Origin: an uncultured Clostridia bacterium
Lineage (GTDB): Bacteria; Bacillota; Clostridia; TANB77; CAG-508
DNA: 64,000 nt
Assembly: GCA_934141555.1 (NCBI GenBank)
Contig: CAKPCK010000007.1
Coordinates: 1 to 64,000, forward strand
Direction: 5' to 3'
Position 1 is the first letter of the stretch. Each line of letters begins with the position of its first letter. Positions 61,220-64,000 of the stretch are shown in pieces. Under the pieces are notes generated by a model that saw only the letters and a list, made by a program, of their open reading frames with translations, made no database searches and had not been told where the DNA came from. The translations under genes were made by a program, and so were the position numbers.

Positions 61220-62779
61220 ATGAAAGAAAAATTTTATTTAACAACACCAATATATTACCCAAGTGGAAAGTTTCATATAGGAACAGCATATACAGAAGTA
61301 TTAGCAGATACAATAAAAAGATATAAACAATTAAGAGGTTATGATGTATTTATGCTAACAGGAACAGATGAACATGGTCAAAAGATTCAAACAGTTGCTG
61401 AAAAAGCTGGAAAAACACCACAAGAACATGTTGATGAAATGGCACAAATGGCAAAAGATTTATGGCAAAAAATGGATATAAAATATGATTATTTTATAAG
61501 AACAACAGAAGAACGCCATGTAAAAGCAGTACAAAAAATATTTGAATATTTTTTAGAAAAAGGTGATATTTATAAAGGTGAATATGAAGGTTGGTATTGT
61601 ATGCCTTGTGAAACATATTTTACAAAAACACAATTAGTTGATGGAAAATGTCCAGATTGTGGTAGAGAAGTAAAATTATTAAAAGAAGAAGCATATTTCT
61701 TTAATATGAAAAAATATGCAGACAAACTTTTAAAATTCTATGATGAAAATCCAGATTTTGTTGAACCAGCATATAGAAAAACAGAAATGATAAACAATTT
61801 CATAAAACCAGGATTAGAAGATTTATGTGTAACAAGAACATCATTTAATTGGGGAATACAAGTTCCAAATGATCCAAAACATGTAATATATGTATGGCTA
61901 GATGCATTAACAAACTATTTAACAGCCTTAGGATATATGCAAGATGATGACACATTATTTAAAAAATATTGGCCAGCAGATGTTCAAATTGTTGGAAAAG
62001 ATATTGCAAGATTTCATTTAATATATTGGCCAATTTTCTTAATGGCATTAGATTTACCAATTCCAAAGAAATTTGTTGTTCACAACTGGATTATGATGAA
62101 AGATGGTAAAATGTCAAAATCAAAAGGAAATACAGTATATCCAGAAAAATTAATAGATAGATATGGATTAGATGCAACAAGATATTATATATTAAAAATA
62201 GTACCTATTTCGCAAGATGGTGTATATACTCCAGAAGATTTTGTAGAAAGGTATAATTCAGAATTATGTAATGACTTGGGAAACTTAGTAAATAGAACAG
62301 TATCAATGGTAAATAAATATTTTGAAGGTAATATACCAGAATATGTTGGAACATTAAATGAAGTTGATAAAGAATTTGAAGAATTTACAACTAATAAGTT
62401 AAAGGATGTAGAAGAATTGATTGAAAAATATCAAATGTCAAATGCTTTACAAGAATTATGGACAATAATATCAAGAACAAATAAATATATTGATGAAACT
62501 CGTCCATGGGAATTAGCTAAAAATGAAGAAACAGATAAATTAAAATCAAGTATGTATCATTTAATAGAAAATATAAGAAAAATTGCAATATCTTTATTAC
62601 CATTTATGGAAAACACATCAAAAGATATATTAAGACAAATAGGTATGCCAGAAGATTTAAGAACATGGAATAGTTTATATGAATATGATAAATTACATGG
62701 AATAAAAGTCATTGAAAAAGGTGAACCTATATTCATGAGAAAAAATGTTGAAGAAGAACTAGAATATTTAAGAAATTAG
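61220..62779 (+). CDS. metG: Methionine-tRNA ligase
   Basis: A 519-aa class I tRNA synthetase. The HIGH-type motif reads HIGTAYTEV near 18-26. A zinc knuckle with CMPCETYF and CPDCG lies near 126-155, and KMSKSKGN near 297-304. The C-terminal tRNA-binding extension of longer MetG proteins is absent, so it is the short form. The start is ATG 61220, seven bases after GGGGGA; the ATG 15 bases earlier overlaps that SD. Confidence 0.95.
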   Translation: MKEKFYLTTPIYYPSGKFHIGTAYTEVLADTIKRYKQLRGYDVFMLTGTDEHGQKIQTVAEKAGKTPQEHVDEMAQMAKDLWQKMDIKYDYFIRTTEERHVKAVQKIFEYFLEKGDIYKGEYEGWYCMPCETYFTKTQLVDGKCPDCGREVKLLKEEAYFFNMKKYADKLLKFYDENPDFVEPAYRKTEMINNFIKPGLEDLCVTRTSFNWGIQVPNDPKHVIYVWLDALTNYLTALGYMQDDDTLFKKYWPADVQIVGKDIARFHLIYWPIFLMALDLPIPKKFVVHNWIMMKDGKMSKSKGNTVYPEKLIDRYGLDATRYYILKIVPISQDGVYTPEDFVERYNSELCNDLGNLVNRTVSMVNKYFEGNIPEYVGTLNEVDKEFEEFTTNKLKDVEELIEKYQMSNALQELWTIISRTNKYIDETRPWELAKNEETDKLKSSMYHLIENIRKIAISLLPFMENTSKDILRQIGMPEDLRTWNSLYEYDKLHGIKVIEKGEPIFMRKNVEEELEYLRN

Positions 62780-62838
62780 AAGCTGAATGGAGGTTTAGCA
62801 CATAATTAAGACCTCTAAATTCAATAAAAGGTGGAGTA

Positions 62839-63747
62839 ATGGATTTGATATCAATAAGAAGAACATATAATAATAGGAGAAACTTAATTTTTATAGTTTG
62901 TATTTTACTAATATGTGTTACATTAATAATTACAACAATAGAAGTTGTAAATAATAGACGCGCTAAAAAACTATATTTATCTTATTTGGAACAAGTTCAA
63001 AATGCTGAAAATGAAGCAAAAGAACAGGAAAGAATAGCAGAAGAACAAAAAGCAAAGGAAGAGGAAGAAAGAAGAAAAAAATCACCTCAACTTACAGAAG
63101 AAGGAAAAACTAATATGGCAAATATATATAAATCAGATACAAAAAGAGTTTTTTTGACATTTGATGATGGTCCATCTTCAAATGTAACACCAATGGTGTT
63201 AGATACTCTAAAAGCTGAGAATATAAAAGCCACATTCTTTTTGCTTGGAAGTAGAGTAGAACTTAATCCAGAAATGGTAAAAAGAGAATTTGATGAAGGG
63301 CATTATTTAGCAAGTCATGGATATTCACATGTTTATTCACAAATATATGCCTCTCCTCAAAGTGTTTTAGATGAATATAATAATTGTATAACAGCAATTA
63401 GAAATGCAATTGGAATGCCAGATTATAATCCTCATTTATTTAGATTTCCTGGTGGATATTGGGGAGGAAAGTATGCAAGCATAAAAACAGAGGCATTAAC
63501 ATTGCTTAATGAAAATAATATAGCACATATTGATTGGAATGCTTTAACTTCTGATGCGGCAGGGGCCAAAACTACAGAAGAATTCATAGCAGAATTAGAT
63601 AAAACAGTTCCAAAACATAATAGTGTTGTTGTTCTTATGCATGATGCTGGTGGAAAAAAGGCTACAGCAGAAGCATTACCTACTATAATTTCTTATTTTA
63701 GAAATCGAGGATTTGAATTTGATAATTTTTATAGTATAATAAAATAA
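62839..63747 (+). CDS. Polysaccharide deacetylase (CE4), membrane-anchored
   Basis: A 302-aa protein with an N-terminal membrane span (about 16-38), a Glu/Lys/Arg-rich coiled stalk (about 45-85) and a CE4/NodB domain (about 100-300). The catalytic motif is TFDDGPSS near 111-118, the metal-binding HGYSH near 160-164 and RFPGGYWGG near 198-206. It probably removes acetyl groups from peptidoglycan outside the cell. In spore-formers similar proteins act on cortex or wall. Own SD, AAGGTGGA, and a strong terminator after it. Confidence 0.85.
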   Translation: MDLISIRRTYNNRRNLIFIVCILLICVTLIITTIEVVNNRRAKKLYLSYLEQVQNAENEAKEQERIAEEQKAKEEEERRKKSPQLTEEGKTNMANIYKSDTKRVFLTFDDGPSSNVTPMVLDTLKAENIKATFFLLGSRVELNPEMVKREFDEGHYLASHGYSHVYSQIYASPQSVLDEYNNCITAIRNAIGMPDYNPHLFRFPGGYWGGKYASIKTEALTLLNENNIAHIDWNALTSDAAGAKTTEEFIAELDKTVPKHNSVVVLMHDAGGKKATAEALPTIISYFRNRGFEFDNFYSIIK

Positions 63748-63781
63748 AATGGAAGGAGCTTTGGGCACCTTCCGTTTTAAT
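63746..63781. terminator. Terminator between the deacetylase and the Crp/Fnr-like gene
   Basis: AAAATGGAAGG pairs with CCTTCCGTTTT (63746-63756, 63768-63778) with one T-G pair. T-rich and A-rich flanks on both sides suggest bidirectional use. Confidence 0.75.
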
Positions 63782-64000
63782 ATAATAATGTAATTTTAGA
63801 ACCATTTTTTTCAACAAAACCTTCATCAATTAAAAGTTTAAGTTCCCTCATCATAGCACTTCTATCAACACTAAGGAAATCTGCTAAATCTGTATAATTG
63901 TATGGCAGATTAAAAGTTTTTCTCATAGATCCTTTTGATAATATATCAAAATAAGAAAGTAATTTATCACGAGTATTTCTTTTGGTTAAGAGTTCAACAC
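63777..64000 (-). CDS. Crp/Fnr family regulator, C-terminal part
   Basis: This is the minus-strand end of a gene whose start lies beyond base 64000. The visible 73 residues form the winged helix-turn-helix of Crp/Fnr proteins: NTRDKLLSYFDILSKG, FNLPYNYTDLADFLSVDRSA, MMRELKLLIDEGFVEKNGS, then ITLLY. The effector-binding domain is out of the window, so the signal (redox, cyclic nucleotide or other) cannot be told. It is convergent with the deacetylase gene, sharing the terminator. Confidence 0.85.
   Translation of the reverse strand, partial: VELLTKRNTRDKLLSYFDILSKGSMRKTFNLPYNYTDLADFLSVDRSAMMRELKLLIDEGFVEKNGSKITLLY

Noticed and set aside
1..64000. Many other TATAAT-like and TTGACA-like words
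   Set aside because: In DNA of this composition single hexamers are expected by chance. Only pairs with 16-17-base spacing in sensible positions before genes were kept.

Overview
The window is about 64 kb of a very A+T-rich genome. One 60-base line counted inside the glucoamylase-like gene (37021-37080) is 27% G+C. The genes strongly suggest an endospore-forming, anaerobic member of the Clostridia, probably a gut-type lineage. Supporting evidence is a spoVAC-AD-AE operon, a full spoIIIAA-AH operon, SpoVB-like flippase, formate-tetrahydrofolate ligase, a PflA-like radical SAM protein, SepF/DivIVA division genes and consensus SD sequences. No species name can be supported. There are no rRNA genes, tRNA genes, CRISPR arrays, insertion sequences or transposases.

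Layout. 1-2.8 kb: the end of rplT, a 5'-nucleotidase-like HAD gene and the convergent spoVA operon with a sigma-G-like promoter. 2.8-12.6 kb: a type IV pilus (T4P) operon in the order PilM-PilN fusion, PilO-like, PilP-like, two pilin-like proteins, prepilin peptidase, minor pilin, PilB, PilT, PilC. 12.6-13.6 kb: rpsI/rplM on the minus strand behind a consensus promoter and a structured leader. 13.7-29.4 kb: housekeeping genes (flippase, HU, XseB, Fhs, radical SAM, DHFR, glycosyltransferase, MutL, MiaA, HlyD-like, SepF, DivIVA, RsmD) with two more pilin-like genes. 29.5-42.1 kb: FtsK, an unknown protein, a beta-CASP RNase-like protein, a GH15 protein, a foreign GC-rich single-gene cassette, a DUF975 protein, a YqeG phosphatase, a second A24 peptidase and an M24 peptidase. 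42.1-43.1 kb: a small accessory patch with an orphan gene and an attenuator-like leader. 43.1-49.0 kb: YebC and spoIIIA. 49.0-53.6 kb: mutS2 on the minus strand, an ORF6N-domain gene with an SOS-like box and two poorly known genes. 53.6-63.8 kb: rimP-nusA-ylxR-infB-rbfA-nrnA-truB, then metG and a polysaccharide deacetylase. The window ends inside a Crp/Fnr-type regulator.

Most notable points: (1) a 1.3-kb minus-strand cassette (37386-38693) of about 50% G+C, with its own perfect TTGACA-17-TATAAT promoter and terminator, encoding a 384-aa protein I do not recognise; (2) a 150-base multi-stem structured element between rbfA and nrnA; (3) a leader-peptide attenuator upstream of yebC with no obvious target; (4) an SOS-like box inside the promoter of the ORF6N gene; (5) a single extra base in the Walker A motif of spoIIIAA; (6) MutL with all three endonuclease motifs degenerate; (7) T4P pilins that all lack Glu5, together with two prepilin peptidases of complementary architecture; (8) a shared promoter-proximal element upstream of sepF and rsmD. 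All structure and promoter calls are by eye and have not been tested by folding or comparative searches.
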